Shown in pieces: positions 43,320-52,947 of a stretch of 64,000 nt of DNA. Source of the stretch: Falsiruegeria mediterranea M17 (GTDB lineage: Bacteria; Pseudomonadota; Alphaproteobacteria; Rhodobacterales; Rhodobacteraceae); assembly GCF_900302455.1 (NCBI RefSeq), contig NZ_ONZG01000002.1, forward strand, positions 469,328-533,327. Direction: 5' to 3'. The position numbers and the translations under genes were made by a program. Every line of letters begins with the position of its first letter. Positions within the stretch are counted from its first letter, which is position 1. The notes below the pieces were generated by a model that was given only the letters and a program-made list of their open reading frames with translations, did not search any database and had not been told where the DNA came from.

Positions 43320-43646
43320 ATGAATTTGATGCAAGACGCCCCAAATGTTGTCAGCGAAGAAGGGCTGCGCACACTGCTCGCCGAAGGACATTCGGCGGAT
43401 GTCGTGTGCCGAGTTACGCCCAAACGTACAGGTGCTCAGTGGTCCGGAGTTTGGACCGTGCATTGCGTCTCGCCAGATGGCGAGACGCGTCGCCTGCTCG
43501 TCACTGCGCGCAACAACATGGCAGCCCGAGAGTTCAAGACGATCAACGGCTTATCCAGCTTCCTTGCGGGCCTTGGTGTTTCGATCGTCTCGATCCCGAT
43601 GCTTGAAGGCAAGATCGCCTCACACAAGCTGGACGACGCGGGCTAA
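43320..43646 (+). CDS. virB-leader conserved protein (paralogue of 11081 gene)
   Basis: 108 residues from the ATG at 43320. Clear likeness to the protein at 11081-11419 (PNVVSEEGLRTLLAEGH, LLVTAR, REFKTINGLSSFLAGLG). It overlaps the start region of virB1 and is probably cotranscribed with the transfer operon. No known family; a regulator or accessory of the transfer system is possible. Confidence 0.65.
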   Translation: MNLMQDAPNVVSEEGLRTLLAEGHSADVVCRVTPKRTGAQWSGVWTVHCVSPDGETRRLLVTARNNMAAREFKTINGLSSFLAGLGVSIVSIPMLEGKIASHKLDDAG

Positions 43647-44289
43647 GCCACTTGCCGTCCTCGCAGCATTACTTGCTGCACCCGCCTATTCTGAAGGCTT
43701 CGTGCTTTCCATGCGGGCCGATGGCCAGCTGGAGACCAAAGCTCCCCAATCAGGTTTTGCTCAAAACTATGTCGACGGGATTGGTGCAAACCCACCAGAG
43801 CTGATCGTTTTTGCAGCGCCAGAGCCTGTAGATCCCCCTCCTGCACCCGCCCGCGCAGTTCCCCGACCTGAAATCCTCGCAGCTCTTGAAAGCACGGCGC
43901 ATCGCTATGGCGGGCACCCGGCTTTGCGCCGCGCCGGTCTGTCGGTGACCGAGTGGCAGGCACTCTTCCAAGCCAATATCGAGATCGAAAGCGCCTATCG
44001 CTCGAATGCACGCAGTTCCGCAGGCGCGATTGGCCTCGGACAGCTGATGCCCGCGACGGCCGCGCAGCTTGGTGTGGATCCGCATGATTGGCAGGCCAAT
44101 CTTGATGGCTCTGCCCGTTACCTTCTCATGATGCTGGCGCAGTTCGGCACGCCTGAGCTTGCGCTTGCCGCCTATAATGCAGGGCCGAACGCGGTCGCGC
44201 GCTATGGCGGCATCCCTCCCTACCGAGAAACCCAAAATCACGTGCGCCGCGTCATAGCCGTGCGTGACCGACTGACTGGAGCCTCCTGA
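43603..44289 (+). CDS. virB1: VirB1-like lytic transglycosylase
   Basis: About 228 residues if translation starts at TTG 43603; no ATG precedes the signal peptide (KPLAVLAALLAAPAYS) in frame, so the start is uncertain and lies inside the upstream gene. The SLT domain has the catalytic Glu in NIEIESAYRSNARSSAGAIG, then LGQLMPATA and ALAAYNAGPNAVARYGGIP. VirB1 opens the cell wall for the T4SS channel. Stop overlaps the virB2 start. Confidence 0.85.
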   Translation: MKARSPHTSWTTRAKPLAVLAALLAAPAYSEGFVLSMRADGQLETKAPQSGFAQNYVDGIGANPPELIVFAAPEPVDPPPAPARAVPRPEILAALESTAHRYGGHPALRRAGLSVTEWQALFQANIEIESAYRSNARSSAGAIGLGQLMPATAAQLGVDPHDWQANLDGSARYLLMMLAQFGTPELALAAYNAGPNAVARYGGIPPYRETQNHVRRVIAVRDRLTGAS

Positions 44290-44579
44290 TGCACACACAA
44301 ATCCGCATAATCCTGTCGCTGGCTATGGCCAGTTTGATGTTAGCCAACCCCGCCTTTGCACAGAGCATCGACCTCTCGCCGGTGCAGAACCTTCTCCAAG
44401 GCATCGTCGACACGATCACCGGCCCCTTGGGTATTGTCATCGGCACGCTGGCTTTGATCGGTGTGTTCCTGTCCTGGCTCTTCGGAATCCTCGACTTCCG
44501 CCAAGCCCTCTGGGTGCTGGTCGCTATCGCAGGCATCGCAGCTGCACCGACCATCGTGACCGCCATCTGGGGCGCGTAA
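44289..44579 (+). CDS. virB2: VirB2-like pilin
   Basis: 96 residues: signal peptide (ILSLAMASLMLANPAFA), then two hydrophobic helices around a short polar loop (LGIVIGTLALIGVFLSWLFG; ALWVLVAIAGIAAAPTIV). The size and plan are those of T4SS major pilins. It overlaps virB1 by one base and precedes virB3. Confidence 0.87.
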   Translation: MHTQIRIILSLAMASLMLANPAFAQSIDLSPVQNLLQGIVDTITGPLGIVIGTLALIGVFLSWLFGILDFRQALWVLVAIAGIAAAPTIVTAIWGA

Positions 44580-44586
44580 ATCTGAA

Positions 44587-44865
44587 ATGGCAACGCAAAC
44601 CCGCCTCTTCCTGGGCCTGATCCGGCCGCCAAAGCTCATCGGCTTGCCGATCATGTATGCCATGGTTTGGCTCTTCGGGTTTGTGTTGCTGTTTCTGTGG
44701 GTCCAGAGCTGGCCGGTGATCATCATCGCCGCTCTGGCCTATCCTGTGCTGTGGAAAGCCGCTGACTGGGACCCGGCCTTTCTTGAGGTGATGGTCACCG
44801 CGCTGCAGGAAACGCCCCCGACGCCAAATCGCAAGATCCATTCGGGGGACAGCTATGCTGCGTGA
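44587..44865 (+). CDS. virB3: VirB3-like inner-membrane protein
   Basis: 92 residues with the VirB3 opening (TRLFLGLIRPPKLIGLPIMY) and two adjacent membrane helices (AMVWLFGFVLLFLWV; PVIIIAALAYPVLW). Its end overlaps the start of virB4, the usual B3-B4 coupling. Confidence 0.88.
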   Translation: MATQTRLFLGLIRPPKLIGLPIMYAMVWLFGFVLLFLWVQSWPVIIIAALAYPVLWKAADWDPAFLEVMVTALQETPPTPNRKIHSGDSYAA

Positions 44866-47221
44866 CCCCTCAGATGATCTTGCGATGCTGCCAGACTGGG
44901 CGCGCAAAGAGCGTCCAATGGCCAGCATGCTGCCCTATGTCAGCCTCGTGAATGACGTGACGGTCCGCACGCGCGGCAATGCTCTGTTCCAGTGCATCCG
45001 CCTTGACGGCGTCAACAGCATGACAAGCGATGACGCGCACCTGGAAAAGATCCGCGCGCTCTTTGCTGCAATCATCGCCCAGATCGGGCCGGAGTACAGT
45101 TTCTACGTGCACAAGGTCTCAAAAGCGATCGAGACTGCTTTGCCACCGGTTCGAGAGGAAGGGTTTGCGCAAGAGTTGGATACCCGCTGGCAAACGGCCA
45201 TGGCGCGGGCCGGTCTGCGGGACAAGACGCTTACGCTTACGGTACTGAAACGTCCTCCCCTCAACGCACGGCTGCGCCTGAAGCGCTCAGCCTCAATCGC
45301 ACACCTGAAAGACCAGACTACCAAGCAGTTGCGCAAGCTCGAGGAAGTCGTTGGGTTTCTGCGTTCATCGTTTGCAGAGATGAACCCTCGCCTTCTTGGA
45401 ACCGAAAGCGGCGAACTGCTGGGTTTCCTTGGGGCACTCAATGTCGGTCAGGAACTGCCGCTCTTCGCAAAATCCCGCTTTGGCGTCATTGCCGAAGATG
45501 TAGCCAACACCCGCGTCACGTTTCAGGGGCGAGGTTTTGCGCTCGACGATGGGACGGCGGGCAAGCGGTTTGGTACGAGCTTTGCGATCAAGACCTACCC
45601 GGTCAAAACCAGCTGCACCATGTTCGATGAGCTGAACCTGCCCGTCGACATGGTCGTCACGCATTCCTTCACGCCGATCAACAGCAACATCATGGCCAGT
45701 CGGATCAAGCGCCAACAACGCCTGATGAAGGCCAGTGATGATGGCGCAATTTCTCTCGCAGAAGAACTGGTCGACGCGCTGGACGATCTGGAGTCGAAGC
45801 GCCTCAGCTTTGGCGATCATCACATGACGGTCACAGTTTTCGCCGAGACCGAGGAAAAGCTGGAAGCAATCGCCGCCGAGGTGCGCAACATCGCGGCCAG
45901 TGAAGGCGTTAATCTGGTGAATGAGAGCTTTGCGGCTCGGACCCATTATTTCGCGCAGCATCCGGGCAATGGGCAGATGCGCAGCCGCAAGGCCGCCATC
46001 ACAAATACGAACTTTGTTGACCTCGCAGCACTGCATCGCGGCCAGCTGGGCAAACCAGGCGGTAGAGTGCCTTGGGGCAAGCCGATTACCCTGTTCCCGA
46101 CACCTGAACGCTCGGGGTTCCTGTTCAACTACCATGAGACAGGTCAGCCGGACAAAGAACCGACAGGCGGGCACACCTTGATCCTCGGCCGCCCTGGCTC
46201 TGGCAAGTCGGTCTTGTCAGCCTTTCTCATGACCCAAGCCCGGCGCTGCGACGCGCGCGTCTTTGTCTTCGACTATCGCGCTGGCATGGAAATGGCGGTG
46301 CGGGCCAATGGCGGGCGTTACAGCGCAATCAAGGCGGGTGAAGCCACCGGTCTCAACCCCCTGCGCACGGAAATCGACGGGCGCGGGCAAGCCTGGCTCT
46401 CCGATTGGCTGGCAACGCTGCTGCATCGCACCGACAAGCCCCTGAGCCCGGTCCAGATCAACCGCATTCAGGAAGTGGTGCGCCAGAATGCCGGGGCGAG
46501 CGATGCCGACCTGCGCAACTGGCAGGATTTGGCCTCCCTCTTTGTGGCGGGGGCAGATGAAGGGGATCTGTTCGAGCGGATCCAGGAATGGACCGCTGAT
46601 GGCCGCTACGGTTGGATCTTCGGGCAAAGCGCGGAGGACTCCTTCTCGCTCGATGGTGATGTCGTGGGGTTCGACCTCACCGGCATTCTCGACAGCGAAA
46701 GCGAGAAGGAACGCATGGCGGTCCTGTCCTACCTGTTTCGGCGGGTGGAGCGTGTGATCGAGGATCGCAAACCGACGCTGATCATCATCGACGAGGCCTG
46801 GAAGGCGCTCGACAACCCGTATTTTGCGGACCGGCTCAGTAACTGGCTTGTGACCGCCCGTAAACAGAACGCGGTCGTCGTCATGATGACGCAATACGCA
46901 AGCCAGCTCGAGAAAACCCGCACCGGAAAGACGATTGTCGAGGCTGTACCGACGCAGCTCCTGCTTCCCAACATCCGCGCTTCGGCCAGCGATTACACCA
47001 TGTTGGGCCTCACTGAAAAAGAGCTCAGCGTTTTGCTCGGCACAGGCAGCAATTCCCGTCTGGCGCTGGTGCGCGATGATCAAGGCTCGGTCGTGATCGA
47101 CGCTGATTTAAGCGCCCTTGGCCCCTACCTCACGATCCTTGGCGGCATGGAAAAAGGCGAAGCGCTGGTCGGCGCAGATTACCGCCAGAATCCAGAATTT
47201 TGGAGACAAATTGATGCGTAG
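44855..47221 (+). CDS. virB4: VirB4 ATPase
   Basis: 788 residues, the normal VirB4 length. N-terminal VirB4 domain (AMLPDWARKERPMASMLPYV) and a C-terminal ATPase: Walker A LILGRPGSGKSVLSAF (about residue 442) and Walker B PTLIIIDEAWKALD (about 645), then MMTQYASQLEKT. It energises pilus assembly and transfer. Eight bases before its stop, the lipoprotein gene begins. Confidence 0.95.
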   Translation: MLRDPSDDLAMLPDWARKERPMASMLPYVSLVNDVTVRTRGNALFQCIRLDGVNSMTSDDAHLEKIRALFAAIIAQIGPEYSFYVHKVSKAIETALPPVREEGFAQELDTRWQTAMARAGLRDKTLTLTVLKRPPLNARLRLKRSASIAHLKDQTTKQLRKLEEVVGFLRSSFAEMNPRLLGTESGELLGFLGALNVGQELPLFAKSRFGVIAEDVANTRVTFQGRGFALDDGTAGKRFGTSFAIKTYPVKTSCTMFDELNLPVDMVVTHSFTPINSNIMASRIKRQQRLMKASDDGAISLAEELVDALDDLESKRLSFGDHHMTVTVFAETEEKLEAIAAEVRNIAASEGVNLVNESFAARTHYFAQHPGNGQMRSRKAAITNTNFVDLAALHRGQLGKPGGRVPWGKPITLFPTPERSGFLFNYHETGQPDKEPTGGHTLILGRPGSGKSVLSAFLMTQARRCDARVFVFDYRAGMEMAVRANGGRYSAIKAGEATGLNPLRTEIDGRGQAWLSDWLATLLHRTDKPLSPVQINRIQEVVRQNAGASDADLRNWQDLASLFVAGADEGDLFERIQEWTADGRYGWIFGQSAEDSFSLDGDVVGFDLTGILDSESEKERMAVLSYLFRRVERVIEDRKPTLIIIDEAWKALDNPYFADRLSNWLVTARKQNAVVVMMTQYASQLEKTRTGKTIVEAVPTQLLLPNIRASASDYTMLGLTEKELSVLLGTGSNSRLALVRDDQGSVVIDADLSALGPYLTILGGMEKGEALVGADYRQNPEFWRQIDA

Positions 47222-47372
47222 ACTTTGCGTGCTGACCCTCACCCTTTTGACCCTGACAGCCTGCGCGGAATACCGGCCATCCGAAGCTGAATGCTTCAAC
47301 TCTTTTGCCGAAGTCAGCCGCAGCAATTGCAATTTCGAGCTGCTCGGGCCGATTGGTTCGCTGCATGAATAG
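47214..47372 (+). CDS. VirB7-like small lipoprotein
   Basis: 52 residues with a lipoprotein signal: MRRLCVLTLTLLTLTAC, lipobox LTAC at the cleavage site. It overlaps virB4 and the next gene. In most VirB operons the lipoprotein VirB7 lies further down between B6 and B8 and binds VirB9; here it lies after B4. TTTGGAGACAAATTG provides the ribosome site. Confidence 0.7.
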   Translation: MRRLCVLTLTLLTLTACAEYRPSEAECFNSFAEVSRSNCNFELLGPIGSLHE

Positions 47373-48513
47373 CCTCCGCCCGCATATCCTTGCGGGTCTG
47401 GTGTGGCTCAACGCGCCATTGGCCTATGCCCAAGGCGTGCCGACCTTTGATGCGGGCATGTTCCTGCAGCGCGAGCGCGTGTTGCAGCAAAGCGAACAAG
47501 ATCTGGCGCTGCAACGGGATCGGTTAACCAAAGAGGAAGAGCTTGAAGAGCTCGAGCAAGAACAACTCCAGGCGCTGGAAGACATCCTCGATGCCGCGAC
47601 GTTGGCCAGCGGGAATTCCGGCGCACTGGTCGCGAGTTTGGAAGCTGGTTTATCACCTGAAAGCGCCGCAGAAACGCTTTACGGTCCGGTCGACCCAAAC
47701 CCCGGCGCAGCCCAGATGTTCGGCGATGCCTCTGGCTCAATCGAAGAGCTGATCATTCGCGCTTCTCAGGAAACGCACCATATGTCCGGCGTGCGCGCTG
47801 CCGGTCTGTCGCCCAAGCAATGGCGCTGCCTATTGCAGGCGATGATCTGGCAAGAAAGCCGCTTCACCATCGGTGCGCGTTCCCCTGTCGGCGCATTCGG
47901 CCTGACCCAGATTATGCCCGGCACGGCGCAGGATCTGGGGATTTACCCGGCCTACTATGAAAACCCCTACATCCAGGTCACCGGCGGCGCGCGCTATCTG
48001 GCGCAGATGTTGGCCATGTTTGATGGCAACATCATTCACGGGCTGGCGGCCTACAATGCCGGTCCGGGCAACGTGCAGCGCTACGGTGGAGTGCCGCCGT
48101 TTGCCGAGACCCAGCATTACGTTCAGGTCATCCCCGAGCGCTACAATCTCTACCTTGCCCGCGTCGGTGGCGTCGATGCGCTTGGCACGATTGATCCGGT
48201 TCTGCTTGCTAACTCGACCATGAGCCTCACCTCCTTCGGCGCAGGGGTCTATGGCGATTATTCCATGGTCTCGGTGCGCGCGGCCGCGCAGCGCGTCCAA
48301 GACATCATCACGCGTATTGGGGAGACCGACGACATTCACGCGGCCATGTCGCTCAACACCTATGCGCGCGCCGAACTCGCTCGACTGATCGCAATTCGCA
48401 CGCGCCTCAAGGCCGCCCATACCCGCCCGCTCAGCGCGGCTGAGCTGGCCATGGCGGCCGCACAGGCCCGCGAACAAGACTTCATGCAATTCGATCTGGA
48501 GGCACTTCAATGA
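47365..48513 (+). CDS. second lytic transglycosylase of the virB operon, with coiled coil
   Basis: 382 residues from the ATG at 47365. Signal peptide (LAGLVWLNAPLAYA), then a coiled coil (residues about 27-70, RERVLQQSEQDLALQRDRLT, EEELEELEQEQLQALE), then an SLT domain with the catalytic Glu in AMIWQESRFTIGARSPVGAF, IMPGTAQDLG and AAYNAGPGNVQRYGGVPPFA. The C-terminal extension has an AEL-rich helix. A second transglycosylase in the same operon is unusual; the coiled coil may tie it to the secretion complex. Confidence 0.87.
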   Translation: MNSLRPHILAGLVWLNAPLAYAQGVPTFDAGMFLQRERVLQQSEQDLALQRDRLTKEEELEELEQEQLQALEDILDAATLASGNSGALVASLEAGLSPESAAETLYGPVDPNPGAAQMFGDASGSIEELIIRASQETHHMSGVRAAGLSPKQWRCLLQAMIWQESRFTIGARSPVGAFGLTQIMPGTAQDLGIYPAYYENPYIQVTGGARYLAQMLAMFDGNIIHGLAAYNAGPGNVQRYGGVPPFAETQHYVQVIPERYNLYLARVGGVDALGTIDPVLLANSTMSLTSFGAGVYGDYSMVSVRAAAQRVQDIITRIGETDDIHAAMSLNTYARAELARLIAIRTRLKAAHTRPLSAAELAMAAAQAREQDFMQFDLEALQ

Positions 48514-49289
48514 TCCGTTTTCTTTCCACCGTTGCCACTTGCGCGTTGCTGGTTGCCTCACCCGTAGCTGCTCAAGGTGTGCCGACGGTCGACACACGCA
48601 ACATCGCTCAGGAAATTCGCCAACTGCAGCAGATGCTGGAGGATTTTGGGATCCAGACCGACCAGCTCGACACGCTTCTCGAACAACTCGACCTGGTGCA
48701 GCAGCAACTCGATACGCTCAACGAGACTTACGCCGCGCTGACCGGCGCGACGGACATCATTGAGATGGCCATGGGTGGTGATCTCGACGGGCTTCTCGAT
48801 CAGGAATTCGGTGATCTCCTTGGCACCATCCGGCAAATCCAAAGCGGTGACTTCAGTGGCCTGATCGGCAATGCGGCCCCACAAATGGAAGGGCGCATGA
48901 CGCAAGCCTTGGAGGATGCAGGGTTTGACCAAGAAACCCTCTCTGACATGGCCAGCAGCGGCAATCCGGGGGCGGAGCGCATTGCCAGCCAGGCGGGCAC
49001 TGGGGCCGTTATGTCAGCTGCCGCTGAGAACAGCTATGAAGAGGCCGCGCAATCCCTCGAACGGGTCGAACAGCTGGTCTCGCTGATCCCGGACATGGAA
49101 ACGCTCAAGGAAGCGGTTGATCACAACACCCGCGTCACGGCCGAGCTGGCCATCGCCATGACGCGCATGTGGGAGCTCGAAGCCATTCAGACCGTCGGCG
49201 CGGGCCAATCCGGCGTGGTGGATGCCGCCACGCTGGCCGAAGAGCGCCGCTACATGGACTTCACCCTGCCAGACCTGCGTGCGGACTGA
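48510..49289 (+). CDS. virB5: VirB5-like minor pilus protein
   Basis: 259 residues, start overlapping the previous stop. Signal peptide (STVATCALLVASPVAAQ) then a long helical protein with heptad pattern (QEIRQLQQMLEDFGIQTDQL, LEQLDLVQQQLDTLNETYAAL) and a Gly/Ala-rich middle. This is the plan of VirB5/TrbJ-like secreted helical components. The following gene is virB8. Confidence 0.8.
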   Translation: MIRFLSTVATCALLVASPVAAQGVPTVDTRNIAQEIRQLQQMLEDFGIQTDQLDTLLEQLDLVQQQLDTLNETYAALTGATDIIEMAMGGDLDGLLDQEFGDLLGTIRQIQSGDFSGLIGNAAPQMEGRMTQALEDAGFDQETLSDMASSGNPGAERIASQAGTGAVMSAAAENSYEEAAQSLERVEQLVSLIPDMETLKEAVDHNTRVTAELAIAMTRMWELEAIQTVGAGQSGVVDAATLAEERRYMDFTLPDLRAD

Positions 49290-49293
49290 TCCC

Positions 49294-49944
49294 ATGAGCA
49301 GCGAGGCAGAAATCATCGAGGAAGAGCTCGTCTACGGCGCACGACGACGCGAGCTCGTGTGGCAGAAACTGGGGCTGACAGGCATGGCGTTTGGCATGGC
49401 AGGTTGCCTGGCCGCTGCCCTTGTTGCCCTGTTAGACGTGGACCCGCCGCCCATGATCGTACCCTTTGATAGCGAAACCGGCATGGCCCTCCCCAATGCC
49501 ATGGTTGAAGCGGTCTCACTCACGGAACGCCCCGCTATCATCGAGGCACAGGTCTACCGCTATGTGATTGATCGAGAGACATATAATCAACTCGACAATG
49601 ACGTGCGTGTGCGGCGGGTCCTGGACCTGTCGGATGGTGCGGCCGCTGCAGGACTGCGGGCGCTTTGGACCAGTGGTCATGAGGCCTATCCGCCGGACAG
49701 CTATGGCACAGATGCCCGCCTTGATGTCGAGGTTTTGTCGATCACCCATATCAGCGCCAATCGTGCCCAGGTGCGCCTGCGTAAGCGGCTAAATTCACCG
49801 CGCGGCTCTCAAAATGGGCTCTTCTCCGCAACCCTGATGTTTGAGTTTCGGCCCGAGAATAGCCGGTCGATCGATGATGTCTGGCAGAACCCTTTCGGCT
49901 TCACCGTCACCGAATACGCGATCCGCTCGGATCGTCTGGAGTAA
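49294..49944 (+). CDS. virB8: VirB8-like protein
   Basis: 216 residues from the ATG at 49294. Short cytoplasmic tail, one membrane helix (LTGMAFGMAGCLAAALVALL) and a periplasmic NTF2-like domain (RYVIDRETYNQLDN, VLDLSDGAAAAGLRALWTSG). VirB8 nucleates the inner-membrane complex. Four bases before virB9. Confidence 0.9.
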   Translation: MSSEAEIIEEELVYGARRRELVWQKLGLTGMAFGMAGCLAAALVALLDVDPPPMIVPFDSETGMALPNAMVEAVSLTERPAIIEAQVYRYVIDRETYNQLDNDVRVRRVLDLSDGAAAAGLRALWTSGHEAYPPDSYGTDARLDVEVLSITHISANRAQVRLRKRLNSPRGSQNGLFSATLMFEFRPENSRSIDDVWQNPFGFTVTEYAIRSDRLE

Positions 49945-49947
49945 CAC

Positions 49948-50643
49948 ATGCGCCGCCTGTTCTTGATCCTCGCCCTCATTGTTCCGCTTGCTGGCACCGC
50001 CTATGCGGAGACCCAGCCGCGACAAGGCCCCTATGATGCCCGCGTCAGGCTGGCCACCTATCAGGATGGGCAGGTCTACCGCATCCGCACCAGCCTGACC
50101 CATGTGACCAGTATTGAATTCGGCCAAGGCGAGACCATTCGCTCAATCATTGCGGGCGATACTGAAGGCTTTCTTCTGGACGGCGTGCCCGGCGGCCAGG
50201 CCTTTGCTATCAAGCCAGTCTCGCGCGGCGCGCATACCAACATCACCGTCTACACCAACCGGCGTAGCTATTATTTCAACGTGACCGAGGCGAGTTCGCC
50301 GACGTTCTATGTCATCCGCTTCACATATCCCGATTCTGCCCCACGACAGTCTCGAGTTGCCGCAAGCGAGCCCGCAAACCATGCTTACGGGGTCAGCGCG
50401 CGATCAGAGATCACGCCGCGCGAAATCTGGGACGACGGCACCTTCACCTATTTCCGCTTCGCCGCAAACGCGCCGCTGCCCGCGATCTTTCGCTGGTCCG
50501 GCGGCAATGAGCGCAGCGTGAATACGCTTGCCCAGACAGACGGCGTCATCCGCGTTTCAGGTGTCAGTGATCGGTGGGTTCTACGGCTCGGCGAGGACGA
50601 GATCTGCGTCCAAGAGATGAGCGAGGCAAATCAGGATGAGTGA
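49948..50643 (+). CDS. virB9: VirB9 outer-membrane core component
   Basis: 231 residues: signal peptide (LFLILALIVPLAGTAYA) and the CagX/VirB9 domain with TSIEFGQGETIRSIIAGD, SRGAHTNITVYTNRRSYYFN, and at the end REIWDDGTFTYFRFAANAPL. It forms the outer-membrane core with VirB7 and VirB10. Overlaps virB10 by eight bases. Confidence 0.93.
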   Translation: MRRLFLILALIVPLAGTAYAETQPRQGPYDARVRLATYQDGQVYRIRTSLTHVTSIEFGQGETIRSIIAGDTEGFLLDGVPGGQAFAIKPVSRGAHTNITVYTNRRSYYFNVTEASSPTFYVIRFTYPDSAPRQSRVAASEPANHAYGVSARSEITPREIWDDGTFTYFRFAANAPLPAIFRWSGGNERSVNTLAQTDGVIRVSGVSDRWVLRLGEDEICVQEMSEANQDE

Positions 50644-51949
50644 AACAACCGAGCTTAAGAAGCGCCTTGAAGCGCTTGAAGGAAAACCACAAAACCAAAA
50701 GGCGCGGCCGTCCGCGGTCGCTATTGCCTTGGGCATTGTGGTAATCGCAGCTCTTGGTGGTCTCATGTTGTTGTTCTCTGGCGACTCAGAACCCGACAGC
50801 CTGGAAACCGCCTCCCCGGATGAGTTCCAGGCGGCGGGACCGGGCTTTGGTGCGCTCGAGCCCACGCCTGCACCGATAGACACAACCCCGCCGCCGGAGC
50901 CGGAACCAGACAGCGAAACCGAAGAGCTGCGCGCGCAAATGGACGCCATGCGGTCCCAGCTCGAAGCCCTGCGCAATGCACCAGCGCCCGAAGCCCCAAC
51001 CGTCGATACAGATGCGCTCCACAACCTGAGCGCAGAAATCGACGCCCTGCGCAGCGAGGCAGCAGCAACGCAAGCCGCCTTGCGCGAAGAGTTGGAAGAA
51101 CGCGCACGACAAATCCAGCGACTGCAGAACGATCTGGAACTTGCACGACTGGAAACCCCGCGCACGCCTTCACCGACCGGCCCCACGGCCGAGGAGCTGC
51201 GCCTTCAGGAGCTAGAACGGCGGCGGCAAGCCGAACTTGAGGAACTGCAAGCCCGTATCGCCAGCCCGATCATCGCCTTTGGCGGCACCGGAAACGGCAA
51301 CAATGAAACCGCCGCCGAGCAGCGTCGACTTGATGGCGACACAGACTTCGTCCGCAATGGTGCTGAACCTGCCGAGGTGACACAAGCCCAAGTGATCGTG
51401 AACCCGTCAAACACGGTTGTTCAGGGCACGATGATCCAGGCCGTGCTGGAGACCGCGATAGACAGCTCGCTTGCCGGTCAGGTCCGGGCAATGGTGTCTG
51501 AAGATGTCCACGCCTATGACGGCTCTCGGATCCTGATCCCGCGCGGTGCGCGCCTTATCGGACGCTATCAGTCTGGCCTCGATATCGCACAGCAACGCGT
51601 GACGATCGCCTGGGACAGGATAATTCTCCCTAGCAACCAAACCGTTGAAATCAGCGCCTTCGGAGGCGATGAACTGGGGCGCTCCGGAACAACCGGCTTT
51701 GTCGATAGCCGCTTTGGCACGCGGTTCGGGTCAGCCGCCCTGATATCACTGATCGGAGCATTGCCTGCAGTGGCAGCTCAGAACACCGAAGACGAGATCA
51801 CCTCTGATTTGCTCGAGGGCATTGGCGATGACCTGCAAGACAGCGCCCAAAGCGTGATCGGCGAATACCTCTCCCTCTCGCCCGTGATCTACGTCGATCA
51901 AGGTGCCCGCGTCACAGTGATGGTCGACCGTGATCTGGAGATATTCTGA
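50636..51949 (+). CDS. virB10: VirB10 channel protein
   Basis: 437 residues. One membrane helix (residues about 24-46), then a Pro/Glu-rich linker (APIDTTPPPEPEPDSE), a long coiled coil (about 85-160) and a C-terminal TrbI-like beta barrel: VQGTMIQAVLETAIDSSLAG, ILIPRGARLIGRYQSG, VTIAWDRIILPSNQTVEI and GTRFGSAALISLIGAL. It spans the envelope. The coiled coil is longer than in VirB10 of Agrobacterium, as in many plasmid TrbI proteins. Confidence 0.93.
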   Translation: MSETTELKKRLEALEGKPQNQKARPSAVAIALGIVVIAALGGLMLLFSGDSEPDSLETASPDEFQAAGPGFGALEPTPAPIDTTPPPEPEPDSETEELRAQMDAMRSQLEALRNAPAPEAPTVDTDALHNLSAEIDALRSEAAATQAALREELEERARQIQRLQNDLELARLETPRTPSPTGPTAEELRLQELERRRQAELEELQARIASPIIAFGGTGNGNNETAAEQRRLDGDTDFVRNGAEPAEVTQAQVIVNPSNTVVQGTMIQAVLETAIDSSLAGQVRAMVSEDVHAYDGSRILIPRGARLIGRYQSGLDIAQQRVTIAWDRIILPSNQTVEISAFGGDELGRSGTTGFVDSRFGTRFGSAALISLIGALPAVAAQNTEDEITSDLLEGIGDDLQDSAQSVIGEYLSLSPVIYVDQGARVTVMVDRDLEIF

Positions 51950-51951
51950 TC

Positions 51952-52947
51952 ATGGCGGCCAGCTATCTGCAAAGCTCGATGGACAAGGTCCCCGAGGCGC
52001 GTGATCCAAAGCTGATCGAGCTTTGCATCAATCCTGACGGCACGCTGTGGGCCGAGTTTCAGGGGGATCACTTCATGCGGTCCGCAAATCGACGGCTTTC
52101 ACAGAACGATATCAAGGATCTGGGCAATCAGATTGCTTCGGCCGCGAACACGACGCTCAGCCGGACCAAGCCGATTGTCTCGGTCAGCATCACCTACCGT
52201 GGCCGCCCCATCCGCGCGCAAGTCATCCAGCCTCCGGCCGTTGATGGCGGATACGCGATTTCTCTGCGGTTCTTCGCTGACCTGCCATTGGAAAAGATCA
52301 AGCTGTCCTATCTCTTCGGAAAAGAGCGCAGCAACGAGGGCGCAAGGCGCAAGCGCAATGCCGAGCTGCGCAATGTCGTAGCCACCGGCGACATCGACGC
52401 CGCGATCAAGTTCTGTGTCACGCACAAGCTCAACATGATCGTCTCTGGCGGCACCTCGACCGGCAAGACCGTTACGGCGCGCAAAATCCTTTCCTTCGTG
52501 CCCACCGACGAACGCATCATCACGATCGAAGAGGCCGCTGAACTGCGCCCGACGCAGCCCAATGTGGTCACGCTTATATCTGATCGCGACGAAGCCACCC
52601 GCAGCGCTGATGTCCTGCTAACCTCCACGCTCCGCATGCGGCCGGACCGGATTGTCCTAGGCGAAGTACGCGGCAAAGAGGCCATGACCTTCCTCGAGGC
52701 GATCAACACAGGCCACGGTGGCTCACTCACCACGCTGCACGCTGAAACGCCTCAGCTGGCGGTCCAGCGCCTAGCTATCGCCGCCCTGAAAACCGATGTG
52801 CCCATGACCTACCAGGACATGAACGACTACATCACGCGCTCGATCGATGTGATCATCCAAGCCGGTCGCCATGAGGGCGCACGCGGCATCACCGAATTCT
52901 ACCTGCCGGTTGATCCGGCCCATTCAAAGGAAACAGCCCATGTTTGA
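51952..52947 (+). CDS. virB11: VirB11 ATPase
   Basis: 331 residues. Walker A SGGTSTGKTVTARKI (about residue 166), Asp box TIEEAAELRPTQPNVVTL, Walker B RIVLGEVRGKEA and the His box INTGHGGSLTTLHAETP. It is a hexameric traffic ATPase for pilus assembly and transfer. The gene begins two bases after virB10 and overlaps the DUF4177 gene. Confidence 0.95.
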   Translation: MAASYLQSSMDKVPEARDPKLIELCINPDGTLWAEFQGDHFMRSANRRLSQNDIKDLGNQIASAANTTLSRTKPIVSVSITYRGRPIRAQVIQPPAVDGGYAISLRFFADLPLEKIKLSYLFGKERSNEGARRKRNAELRNVVATGDIDAAIKFCVTHKLNMIVSGGTSTGKTVTARKILSFVPTDERIITIEEAAELRPTQPNVVTLISDRDEATRSADVLLTSTLRMRPDRIVLGEVRGKEAMTFLEAINTGHGGSLTTLHAETPQLAVQRLAIAALKTDVPMTYQDMNDYITRSIDVIIQAGRHEGARGITEFYLPVDPAHSKETAHV

